DNA of 49,253 bases, from NCBI GenBank assembly GCA_904373255.1, contig CAJFFD010000001.1, forward strand, positions 1 to 49,253, given 5' to 3'. The notes beneath the pieces were generated by a model. It did not search any database and was not told where the DNA came from. It saw only the letters and a program-made list of their open reading frames with translations. The position numbers and the translations under genes were made by a program. Numbering within the stretch: the stretch's first letter is position 1; every line of letters begins with the position of its first letter. The stretch is from an uncultured Clostridia bacterium. GTDB lineage: Bacteria > Bacillota > Clostridia > Christensenellales > Borkfalkiaceae. Shown here piece by piece: positions 8,712-16,430 of this stretch.

Positions 8712-9929
8712 ATGGACATGGATACAAGCAACAAAAATATTGAAGAAATTGTCCGCAGGGTGCTTGAAAATATGACGGGCGGAGCGAAGGCTTCTGCGCC
8801 TGCGGCAGCTTCTTCCGGGGCGGCTCTCCCCAAAACGGCGCGCGTTGCCATGCTGGTGGAGAAAGAAAAATATGAAATTAAAGAATATCCGCTTCCCGAA
8901 GTCGGAGACAACGATATTCTCGTGAAGGTCGAAGGCTGCGGCATCTGCGGTACCGATGCGCATGAATTCAAGCGCGACCCGTTCAATTTGATCCCGGTCG
9001 TTTTGGGACACGAAGGAACGGGTGAAATCGTGAAAATGGGCAAGAATGTCAAAAAGGACAGCGCCGGCAAAGATCTGCACCTCGGGGATAAAGTCGTCAC
9101 CTGCATGATCTTTAAAGACAATCCCGACATCACGATGTTCGACCTCAACAAGCAGAATGTGGGCGGGGCAGACGTATACGGTCTTCTCCCCGACGACGAT
9201 ATTCACTTTAACGGTTGGTTCTCCGATTATTTGCTCGTCCGCGGCGGCAGCACGATTTTCAATGTCAGCGACTTGGATTTATATTCGAGAATTCTGATAG
9301 AACCGTGCGCTGTTTTGGTGCATGCTGTGGAGCGCGCAAAAACGACGGGTATCCTCCGTTTCAACAGCAGAGTGGTCGTGCAGGGCTGCGGGCCGATCGG
9401 TCTGATCTGCATTGCCGTTTTGCGCACGATGGGCATTGAAAATATAACTGCGGTGGACGGGGAAGAAAAGCGCCTTGCGTTTGCCAAAGAAATGGGCGCC
9501 GATAAGACGGTGAATTTCAAAGAATACAAGGGTATCGAAAACCTTGCAAAGGCTGTGGAAGATACTTTTGGCGGTCATCTTGCCGATTTTGCATTCCAAT
9601 GCACCGGTTCGCCCGTGGCTCATTCCAACATTTATAAATTTATCCGTAGCGGCGGCGGGTTGTGCGAACTGGGATTCTTCATCAACGGCGGCGACGCTAC
9701 GATTAACCCGCACTTTGACATTTGCGCGAAAGAGATCACAACGGTCGGGTCTTGGGTATATACCCTCCGCGATTATGCGACGACTTTTGATTTTCTGAAA
9801 AGAGCAAAGGGCATCGGGCTTCCTATGGATAAACTGATCACGCATACCTTCCCGCTTGAAGAGATCAACGAAGCGCACAGAACAAATCTGCGCATGGAAG
9901 GTCTGAAGATCGCCATTATCAATAAGTAA
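8712..9929 (+). CDS. zinc-dependent alcohol dehydrogenase (medium-chain, threonine/sorbitol-DH-like) with N-terminal encapsulation-peptide-like helix
   Basis: GCGICGTDAHEF, GHEGTGEIV, VVQGCGPIGL; N-terminal NIEEIVRRVLENM followed by an Ala/Pro/Ser linker. Confidence 0.88.
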   Translation: MDMDTSNKNIEEIVRRVLENMTGGAKASAPAAASSGAALPKTARVAMLVEKEKYEIKEYPLPEVGDNDILVKVEGCGICGTDAHEFKRDPFNLIPVVLGHEGTGEIVKMGKNVKKDSAGKDLHLGDKVVTCMIFKDNPDITMFDLNKQNVGGADVYGLLPDDDIHFNGWFSDYLLVRGGSTIFNVSDLDLYSRILIEPCAVLVHAVERAKTTGILRFNSRVVVQGCGPIGLICIAVLRTMGIENITAVDGEEKRLAFAKEMGADKTVNFKEYKGIENLAKAVEDTFGGHLADFAFQCTGSPVAHSNIYKFIRSGGGLCELGFFINGGDATINPHFDICAKEITTVGSWVYTLRDYATTFDFLKRAKGIGLPMDKLITHTFPLEEINEAHRTNLRMEGLKIAIINK

Positions 9930-9939
9930 AAGGTAAATT

Positions 9940-10254
9940 ATGGCAAAGGCAGTCGGGATCATCGAAGTTTTTGGTTTGGCTTGCGCGTTTGTCGCTTCGG
10001 ACGCAGGTTGCAAAGCGGCGGACGTGACCGTCGAAAATTTTGATAAAAATAAACCAGCGAACGCGGACAAATTACCCGTGCCGTTGATCGTTTGCATTAA
10101 ATTCCGCGGGGATGTTGCCGCGGTAGAAGCAGCGATCGAGGCAGCGGCGGCGGCGGCGGAAAAATTAACGGGAGTCGTCAGCAAGTACGTTATCGCGAAC
10201 CCCGAAGACGGCACGCAGAAGATGTTGAAGCTCAACGCCTTCGACAAAAATTAA
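9940..10254 (+). CDS. BMC-H shell protein with extended pore-loop region
   Basis: AVGIIEVFGLACAFVASDAGCKAADV...GDVAAVEAAIEAA...SKYVIANP. Confidence 0.88.
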   Translation: MAKAVGIIEVFGLACAFVASDAGCKAADVTVENFDKNKPANADKLPVPLIVCIKFRGDVAAVEAAIEAAAAAAEKLTGVVSKYVIANPEDGTQKMLKLNAFDKN

Positions 10255-10292
10255 GAAAATTCATCGGATAACTTTTAGGAGGATATATAGTT

Positions 10293-10568
10293 ATGGCTAA
10301 GGAAGCATTGGGAATGATCGAAACCAGAGGTCTGGTTGCAGCGATCGAAGCGGCAGATGCCATGGTCAAAGCGGCTGAAGTTACGCTGATCGGCACCGAG
10401 AAGATCGGTAGCGGGTTGGTGAGCGTCATGGTTCGCGGCGACGTCGGCGCTGTAAACGCAGCTGTCGAAGCGGGCGCAACGAACGCATCCAGGCTCGGCG
10501 AATTGGTCGCGAAGCACGTCATTCCCCGCCCTCATGCAGACGTTGAAAAAATACTCCCTAAACTGTAA
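10293..10568 (+). CDS. BMC-H shell protein (PduA/J-like)
   Basis: [26 protein letters not shown]...[25 protein letters not shown]...KHVIPRPH. Confidence 0.95.
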   Translation: MAKEALGMIETRGLVAAIEAADAMVKAAEVTLIGTEKIGSGLVSVMVRGDVGAVNAAVEAGATNASRLGELVAKHVIPRPHADVEKILPKL

Positions 10569-10593
10569 TTGTCTGGGTTAGCCGGAGGACATA

Positions 10594-10917
10594 ATGGAAA
10601 AATCACTCGGTTTTATCGAAATATCCGGCGTAACGGCGGCGATAGATGCGCTCGACATCATGTGTAAAACAGCGGATGTCGAATTGGTTACATGGGAAAG
10701 GAAACTCGGCGGCCGATTGGTAACGCTTATCGTAAAAGGCTCGGTATCGGCTGTTACGGAGGCTGTCGAAGCGGCGGCGGCGCATGCGATCAAAAAACCG
10801 GTCGCCAAAGCCGTAATTGCAAATCCGCACCCTGAAACGGAGCGGCTTGTAGCGCTTTCCGCTTCGCGCCTTGCAAAGAAAAACGGCAAGGATGTGCCGA
10901 TGGTACACGATACCTGA
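10594..10917 (+). CDS. BMC-H shell protein with C-terminal extension
   Basis: SLGFIEISGVTAAIDALDIMCKTADVELVTWERKLGGRLVTLIVKG. Confidence 0.9.
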   Translation: MEKSLGFIEISGVTAAIDALDIMCKTADVELVTWERKLGGRLVTLIVKGSVSAVTEAVEAAAAHAIKKPVAKAVIANPHPETERLVALSASRLAKKNGKDVPMVHDT

Positions 10918-10993
10918 TACAACGGTAGTTCGGGCGTTGACGCCCAAAATACAAATAAAAATTGTCAAATATCTCTAAAGGAGGAGAAACAAA

Positions 10994-11275
10994 ATGTCTT
11001 TGGAAGCATTGGGAATGATCGAAACGAGAGGTTTGGTTGCCGCTATCGAGGCTGCCGATGCCATGCTCAAAGCTGCAAACGTTACGCTGATCGGCACCGA
11101 GAAGATCGGTAGCGGGTTGGTGAGCGTCATGGTTCGCGGCGATGTCGGCGCGGTCAATGCGGCTGTCGAAGCGGGCGCTACGAATGCGTCTAAACTCGGC
11201 GAATTGGTTGCGAAGCACGTCATTCCTCGCCCTCATTCTGATGTTGAAAAGATCCTTCCTACGCTCAACAAGTAA
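10994..11275 (+). CDS. BMC-H shell protein (PduA/J-like), paralogue of 10293..10568
   Basis: near-identical protein to the BMC-H at 10293. Confidence 0.95.
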   Translation: MSLEALGMIETRGLVAAIEAADAMLKAANVTLIGTEKIGSGLVSVMVRGDVGAVNAAVEAGATNASKLGELVAKHVIPRPHSDVEKILPTLNK

Positions 11276-11309
11276 TTGCCGTAGCGGGAAGAGGATTTTC
11301 AGTATTGCG

Positions 11310-11354
11310 GAACGGTTCCACCCCGCCGTAACGGCGGGGTGAAGGAAACCGTTC
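11310..11354 (+). other. strong intercistronic RNA hairpin without T-tract
   Basis: GAACGGTT cc ACCCCGCCG taa CGGCGGGGT gaagga AACCGTTC. Confidence 0.75.
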
Positions 11355-11477
11355 GGATGATGACGTTTATTTGAGTTCCGTCGAAATCGGCGGAAAGGTT
11401 TTTTGTACGCTTTTTCCGGTATATACCGATGCGGTAATGTATCGGGAATATCCGAATAGGCGATCGGGGTTGGTTTT

Positions 11478-12122
11478 ATGGTTGAAGAAAAGACGGTCGA
11501 ATTGATAACAAAGCTTGTGTTGAAATCGTTGGAAGAGCAACAGGAATCCGGGAGTGGTTTTTTGGTGCCCGTCGGCGTATCGGCAAGGCATGTACACCTC
11601 ACCCAAGAAGATGTGGAAACGCTGTTTGGCCCCGGGCATACGCTGCATAAGAAAAAGGAGCTGATGGGCGGTCAGTTTGCGGCGGAGGAGTGCGTGACGA
11701 TCGTCGGATTGAAGCTCCGAGCCATTGAAAATGTGCGTGTTTTAGGCCCTTGCAGAAAAAAATCGCAGGTAGAAATATCCGCAACCGACGCGCTGAAGCT
11801 CGGTGTCAAAGCGCCGATCCGCGAATCCGGCAACATTGCAGGAAGCGCTCCGATCGCGTTAGTGGGGCCGCGGGGCGCCATTTATATGAAGGAAGGCTGC
11901 ATCATCGCAAAACGCCACATTCATATGTCGCGCAAGGATGCCGAAGCGGCCGGCGTAAAGGATGGTGACGTTGTGTCCGTGCGTGCGGATAATGAACGCG
12001 GGACAATATTCAATCATGTGCAAATCCGCGTTGACGATAGTTTTACGTTGGAAATGCACATTGATACGGACGAGGCGAACGCCGCCAAGATTTCGACAGG
12101 AATGACTGTCAGGATCATTTGA
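11478..12122 (+). CDS. pduL: phosphate propanoyltransferase PduL-like, N-terminal encapsulation-peptide-like helix
   Basis: VPVGVSARHVHLTQEDVETLFG, HIHMSRKDAEAAGVKDGDVVSV; N-terminal VELITKLVLKSLEEQ. Confidence 0.93.
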   Translation: MVEEKTVELITKLVLKSLEEQQESGSGFLVPVGVSARHVHLTQEDVETLFGPGHTLHKKKELMGGQFAAEECVTIVGLKLRAIENVRVLGPCRKKSQVEISATDALKLGVKAPIRESGNIAGSAPIALVGPRGAIYMKEGCIIAKRHIHMSRKDAEAAGVKDGDVVSVRADNERGTIFNHVQIRVDDSFTLEMHIDTDEANAAKISTGMTVRII

Positions 12123-12137
12123 GCGAGGAGATGTCGT

Positions 12138-12401
12138 ATGATTATCGGAAAGGTTATCGGCAGCGTAGTTTCGACACGGAAATGTGACAATCTTGTCGGA
12201 AATAAATTTATGATCGTCGAGCCGATTCCCAGTTTGAAAGTTTCGCACAGGATCGTGGCGATCGATAAAATCGGCGCCGGCATCGGTGAATTTGTATTGG
12301 TGGCGCAGGGTAGTGCCGCCAGGATCGGTTGCGGAATGGATACGGCTCCCGTTGATGCGGCGATCGTGGGTATTCTTGACGAAGGACAAAATTTGGAGTA
12401 A
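12138..12401 (+). CDS. EutN/CcmL-family BMC-P vertex protein
   Basis: MIIGKVIGSVVSTRK...LVGNKFMIVEP...DKIGAGIGEFVLVAQGSAAR...VDAAIVGILD. Confidence 0.93.
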   Translation: MIIGKVIGSVVSTRKCDNLVGNKFMIVEPIPSLKVSHRIVAIDKIGAGIGEFVLVAQGSAARIGCGMDTAPVDAAIVGILDEGQNLE

Positions 12402-12410
12402 CGGCTGTTT

Positions 12411-13742
12411 ATGGAGATAAAAGAACTGGCCGACATTTTGCAACGGAACGGCGTTGTCGGCGCCGGCGGTGCCGGGTTTCCTACATATGCAAAGTTGGAT
12501 AAACGCGCCGAAACAATCATTATGAACTGCGCGGAGTGTGAGCCTTTGCTCAAATTGCACCGTCAGTTATTGGAAAAGCATGCGGATGAGATCGTGTCCG
12601 TATTCCACCTGATCATGGAAACGGTGGGGGCGAAAGAGGCGATCATCGGCATTAAAAAGGCATATAAAAAGACTATTGAAGCCTTGAAAGGTGTTATACC
12701 GCAGTATCCGGGGGTAAGACTCGGACTTTTGGACGAGGTATATCCTGCAGGCGACGAAGTCGTTTTGATATACGAAGTTACGGGCAAAGTCGTCCGCCCC
12801 GGCGGGCTGCCCATTGAGAGCGGCGTCATTGTATTCAATGTCGAAACGCTCTACAACCTTTACCGCGCGCTGCATAAGCAGGAGCCGGTAGTGGATAAAC
12901 TTGTCAGCGTGGTTGCGGAAGTTAATTCGCCTGTTACGGTCAGGATGCCTCTCGGTGCAACGGTTGAAGAGGCGGTAGCGTTGGCGGGCGGCGCACGAAT
13001 CAAAAATCCCGTTTATTTCGTGGGCGGGCCCATGATGGGGAATATCATGCCGGGTACCGCGCCGATTACAAAGACGACGAATGCGATCCTCGTTCTTCCG
13101 GAAAACCATTATTTGGTGCAGCGTAAGCGTGCCAATACAGAGGTTATGCTCAAACGCGCGGCGGCGAGCTGCTGCCAATGCAGCATGTGTACGGATTTAT
13201 GCCCGCGTCATTTGTTGGGGCATCCCATCCAACCGCATCTGTTTATGCGCGCGGCGACCTGTAAGGATGTTCAGGATCCGAATATTTTTCTCGATACATT
13301 TTTCTGCTGTTCCTGCGGACTTTGCGAATTGTATTCCTGTTTCCAGGGTCTTTCGCCCCGCACTTTGATGGCGGAGTATAAAAACGGACTTCGCGCTGCA
13401 GGAATAAAAGCTCCGCAGGTACAGGCAGCGCCCGTTTCCCCTGCAAGGGAATTCCGTAAAGCGCCGATGAAGCGTTTGATGGCGCGGCTGGATTTGGCGA
13501 AGTACGATGTTTCCGCGCCGTTGCAGGACGAATGTGTCGCGGTCGGAAGCGTAAAAATACCCCTGCGCCAGCATATCGGCGCTCCGGCGGTTGCCGCGGT
13601 CAAAGCCGGCGATATGGTTGAGCGCGGGCAGGTCATCGCGGCTCCCGCAAGCGGTTTAAGCGTTGCAATCCATGCTTCCATATCGGGGCGTGTGCGTTCG
13701 GCGGATGCAAATTTCATTATAATCGATAAGGCAGAGAGGTAA
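12411..13742 (+). CDS. PduS/RnfC-like ferredoxin-type electron transfer protein
   Basis: GVVGAGGAGFPTYAKL, MNCAECEPLL, CCQCSMCTDLCPRHLLGHPIQPH and FFCCSCGLCELYSC motifs. Confidence 0.92.
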   Translation: MEIKELADILQRNGVVGAGGAGFPTYAKLDKRAETIIMNCAECEPLLKLHRQLLEKHADEIVSVFHLIMETVGAKEAIIGIKKAYKKTIEALKGVIPQYPGVRLGLLDEVYPAGDEVVLIYEVTGKVVRPGGLPIESGVIVFNVETLYNLYRALHKQEPVVDKLVSVVAEVNSPVTVRMPLGATVEEAVALAGGARIKNPVYFVGGPMMGNIMPGTAPITKTTNAILVLPENHYLVQRKRANTEVMLKRAAASCCQCSMCTDLCPRHLLGHPIQPHLFMRAATCKDVQDPNIFLDTFFCCSCGLCELYSCFQGLSPRTLMAEYKNGLRAAGIKAPQVQAAPVSPAREFRKAPMKRLMARLDLAKYDVSAPLQDECVAVGSVKIPLRQHIGAPAVAAVKAGDMVERGQVIAAPASGLSVAIHASISGRVRSADANFIIIDKAER

Positions 13743-13745
13743 CCT

Positions 13746-14294
13746 ATGAGCAGAGCAATCGGAATGGCGGAATTCAAAACAGTATCTGCCGGCATGACTG
13801 CGGCCGATACTATGGTAAAAACCGCGGATGTGGATATTATTGAGGCGGAAACTGTCTGCCCCGGGAAGTATATCGTTATTATCACGGGCGAGCTGTCCGC
13901 GGTGAATGCTTCGGTTGAGGCGGCAAAAACAGTGCATTCGATGCATCTGATCGATTCTTTTGTCCTCGGCAATCCCGCAGACGAAATTTTCCCAGCGATT
14001 TATGGTGCCTCGAAGGTCGAAATCGTCAATTCACTGGGCATCATCGAGACGTACGACGCAGCTGCGATCATCGTTGCCGCTGATCAGGCAGCAAAGACTG
14101 CCGAAGTTTCGTTAATTGAGATCAGGCTTGCGCGCGGAATGTGCGGTAAGAGCTATCTTTTGATTACCGGCGAAGTCGCTGCGGTAGAAGCGGCGATTGC
14201 GCGCGCTCAAAAAGCGGTTGAACCGCGCGGAATGTATCTGGATAGTTCCGTAATTGCACGGCCCGATAAGAAACTGATCGATCAGATTTTATAA
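13746..14294 (+). CDS. BMC-T trimeric shell protein, PduT-like
   Basis: two tandem BMC domains; TVCPGK with Cys at residue 38. Confidence 0.92.
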   Translation: MSRAIGMAEFKTVSAGMTAADTMVKTADVDIIEAETVCPGKYIVIITGELSAVNASVEAAKTVHSMHLIDSFVLGNPADEIFPAIYGASKVEIVNSLGIIETYDAAAIIVAADQAAKTAEVSLIEIRLARGMCGKSYLLITGEVAAVEAAIARAQKAVEPRGMYLDSSVIARPDKKLIDQIL

Positions 14295-14304
14295 TATGCT
14301 TTTG

Positions 14305-14334
14305 GGTTCGGCGCATTATTGCTCCGAACCTTTT
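14305..14334 (+). terminator. weak terminator-like hairpin between the shell operon and deoR
   Basis: GGTTCGG ... CCGAACC followed by TTTTG. Confidence 0.45.
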
Positions 14335-14375
14335 GTGCTTATTTTTGCTGTAAAAAAGAAAAAGGGGAAAGATCG

Positions 14376-15155
14376 ATGTTCGCAATCGAGAGAAGAAATG
14401 CAATCCTCGCCGCGCTGAAGGAAGAAAAGCACGTCGTGGTCAGCGAACTTGCCAAACAATTTGATGTTTCGGAAGAAACCATCCGACGCGATCTTGATAA
14501 GCTTGAAAAAGAAGGATACGTCGTGAAAACTTACGGCGGAGCCGTTATCAGCGAAGGCGCGGCAATCGAGCTGCCGTATGTAGTGCGCAAGAAGGCAAAT
14601 GTCGAAGCAAAACAGAAGATCGCAGAGCTTGCCGCCGAACTGATCATGGATGGAGACACGCTGATTTTAGACGCAAGCTCTACAGCGCTCTTTATCGCGC
14701 AAAAAATAAAGACAAAAAAGGACATTACGCTTTTGACAAACTCGTTGGAGGTTCTGATGGAACTTTCCGATGTCACGGGTTGGAAAATACTTTCCACGGG
14801 CGGGTCGCTGAAAGAGCGGTCGTGCGCGCTGATCGGAAGCCAGGCAGAGGAGTGCTTGGAGCGCTTTCATGTTGATAAAGCATTTATTTCCTGTAAGGGC
14901 GTAGACGCGGAGCACGGTTTTTCCGACAGCAGCGATGCGCATGCGGCTGTCAAACGAAAGATGATTGCGGCGGCGTCGCAGGTATTTTTTGCGGTAGATT
15001 CTTCTAAATTCGGAAAACTTTCCTTCACATCGATCAGCGGTTTTTCGGGCGTCGACGCCGTAATCACGGAAAACTGCCCGAACGAAGACTGGAACAGGCT
15101 TTTCATCACAAACGACATCGAGTGCATTTATCCGAGAGGTAACGGAAATGGCTGA
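14376..15155 (+). CDS. DeoR/GlpR-family transcriptional regulator
   Basis: RRNAILAALKEEKHVVVSELAKQFDVSEETIRRDLDKLEKEGYVVKTYGGAV; start chosen after RBS AAAGGGGAAAG. Confidence 0.92.
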   Translation: MFAIERRNAILAALKEEKHVVVSELAKQFDVSEETIRRDLDKLEKEGYVVKTYGGAVISEGAAIELPYVVRKKANVEAKQKIAELAAELIMDGDTLILDASSTALFIAQKIKTKKDITLLTNSLEVLMELSDVTGWKILSTGGSLKERSCALIGSQAEECLERFHVDKAFISCKGVDAEHGFSDSSDAHAAVKRKMIAAASQVFFAVDSSKFGKLSFTSISGFSGVDAVITENCPNEDWNRLFITNDIECIYPRGNGNG

Positions 15156-15933
15156 AACGCGCGTTATCTGTTTTGCAAACAATAAAGGCGGAAGCGGAAA
15201 GTCCACGACTTGTTCAAACGTCGGCTATTTTATGGCGTCGGAAGGCAAAAAAGTTTTGCTGATCGACGGGGATATGCAATTGAATTTGTCCCTCGCGTAT
15301 TTTGACGAGGAAAAAGTTCTTTCTCTTGCCGCAGGAGACAAAAATCTGTACTGCGCAATCAGAAAGCAGGACGATTTGACGGATTATGTGCTGCCGACGG
15401 AATATGAAAATTTGGATATAGTCCCTTCGTCTACGCTGATGAGTTCTATTGAATTTGAGTTGTTTTCCAAGTGGCAGAGAGAATACGTTCTGAAGAAATG
15501 TTTGCAAAAATTGAAGGAGTCCGGCAAGTACGATTATATTTTGATCGATTCTCCGCCCACGCTCGGCGGTTGGGTCATGAATATTTTGGCTGCGTCGGAC
15601 TATCTGGTCGTTCCGGTCGAAGCAAGCCCGTGGGGATTATTCGGATTGTCGAATTTGTTTGAATTTTTATCCGAGGCAAAAGGTGTGGCTCCCGATTTAA
15701 AAATAGCGGGTATTGCTGTAACCAAAGTAGACGGAAGAAAAAATTACTTCAAGCAGACGATGGAGACATTAAAGGAACTTCCCGCGCGCGTTTTTGGCAC
15801 GCAAATTCATCTTGACAGCAATATTGAATGGGCGCAGGACAACAGTAAACCGGTCGGGAAGTATAAGAGAAGTTCAAGAAGTAGTAAAGAATACAGCGAA
15901 TTAACCAAGGAGGTCATCGAGGTATGCCGATAG
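15148..15933 (+). CDS. ParA/MinD-family ATPase (candidate BMC positioning ATPase)
   Basis: NKGGSGKST deviant Walker A, VLLIDGDMQLNLSLA (Walker A'), YDYILIDSPPTLGG (Walker B), basic C-terminal stretch GKYKRSSRSSK. Confidence 0.9.
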   Translation: MAETRVICFANNKGGSGKSTTCSNVGYFMASEGKKVLLIDGDMQLNLSLAYFDEEKVLSLAAGDKNLYCAIRKQDDLTDYVLPTEYENLDIVPSSTLMSSIEFELFSKWQREYVLKKCLQKLKESGKYDYILIDSPPTLGGWVMNILAASDYLVVPVEASPWGLFGLSNLFEFLSEAKGVAPDLKIAGIAVTKVDGRKNYFKQTMETLKELPARVFGTQIHLDSNIEWAQDNSKPVGKYKRSSRSSKEYSELTKEVIEVCR

Positions 15934-16406
15934 GAAATGCAAGCATCAAACGCGCTACGGGCGCGATCGAAAAAACCGGCGAAAAGAGCAAGAAAAATTT
16001 GTTCCGTGCGGAAACCGTTCTTTCTGAAATAGAGATCGATACGATTAAAGGAGTTTTGGACGGGGCGGCGCCGGCAGAGCTGATCAGGTCTATTAAAAAA
16101 TACGGAGTGCTTCATCCGGTTTTTGTCCTCCGTGACGGAGAGTCTTTTACTTTGCTGTCAGGGAAGAAGCGGATTCAGGCGGCAAAGGCTGCCGGATTGA
16201 CGGCGATCAAGGCGCTGGTTCTTACGCTGGAGGGGAGCGGTGCGCAAGCTGCAAAAAAGGATGCGGCGTTGCGTTTCTGCAGCGCGGAATTAGGTTCGGA
16301 AATTGCCGTTGCGGCGGAGCAAAAGGAATCCGTTTCGAATATCCATGAAGAAAAATTTAATGCAATCCGCAGCATCGGCAGCGATCTTCCCGATTATTTG
16401 CTTTAA
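15924..16406 (+). CDS. ParB/sulfiredoxin-fold-like small protein, candidate partner of the ParA-like ATPase
   Basis: AELIRSIKKYGVLHPVFVLRDGESFTLLSGKKRIQAAKAAGLTAIKALVL resembles the ParB N-domain; no recognisable HTH; 160 aa. Confidence 0.75.
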   Translation: MPIGNASIKRATGAIEKTGEKSKKNLFRAETVLSEIEIDTIKGVLDGAAPAELIRSIKKYGVLHPVFVLRDGESFTLLSGKKRIQAAKAAGLTAIKALVLTLEGSGAQAAKKDAALRFCSAELGSEIAVAAEQKESVSNIHEEKFNAIRSIGSDLPDYLL

Positions 16407-16430
16407 TATTATTATCCCCGGTGAAAAACG

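Noticed and set aside
7587-9206. 539-aa antisense ORF opposite AldDH and Zn-ADH
   Set aside because: Spans two well-supported sense genes and their junction; sequence is His/Arg/Phe-rich, typical of spurious antisense frames.
15148-16406. chromosomal or plasmid origin partition operon (parABS)
   Set aside because: The partner lacks an HTH, no parS-like palindrome was noticed, and the neighbours are BMC genes rather than dnaA/gidB/rnpA or plasmid rep; kept as a BMC-positioning candidate instead.
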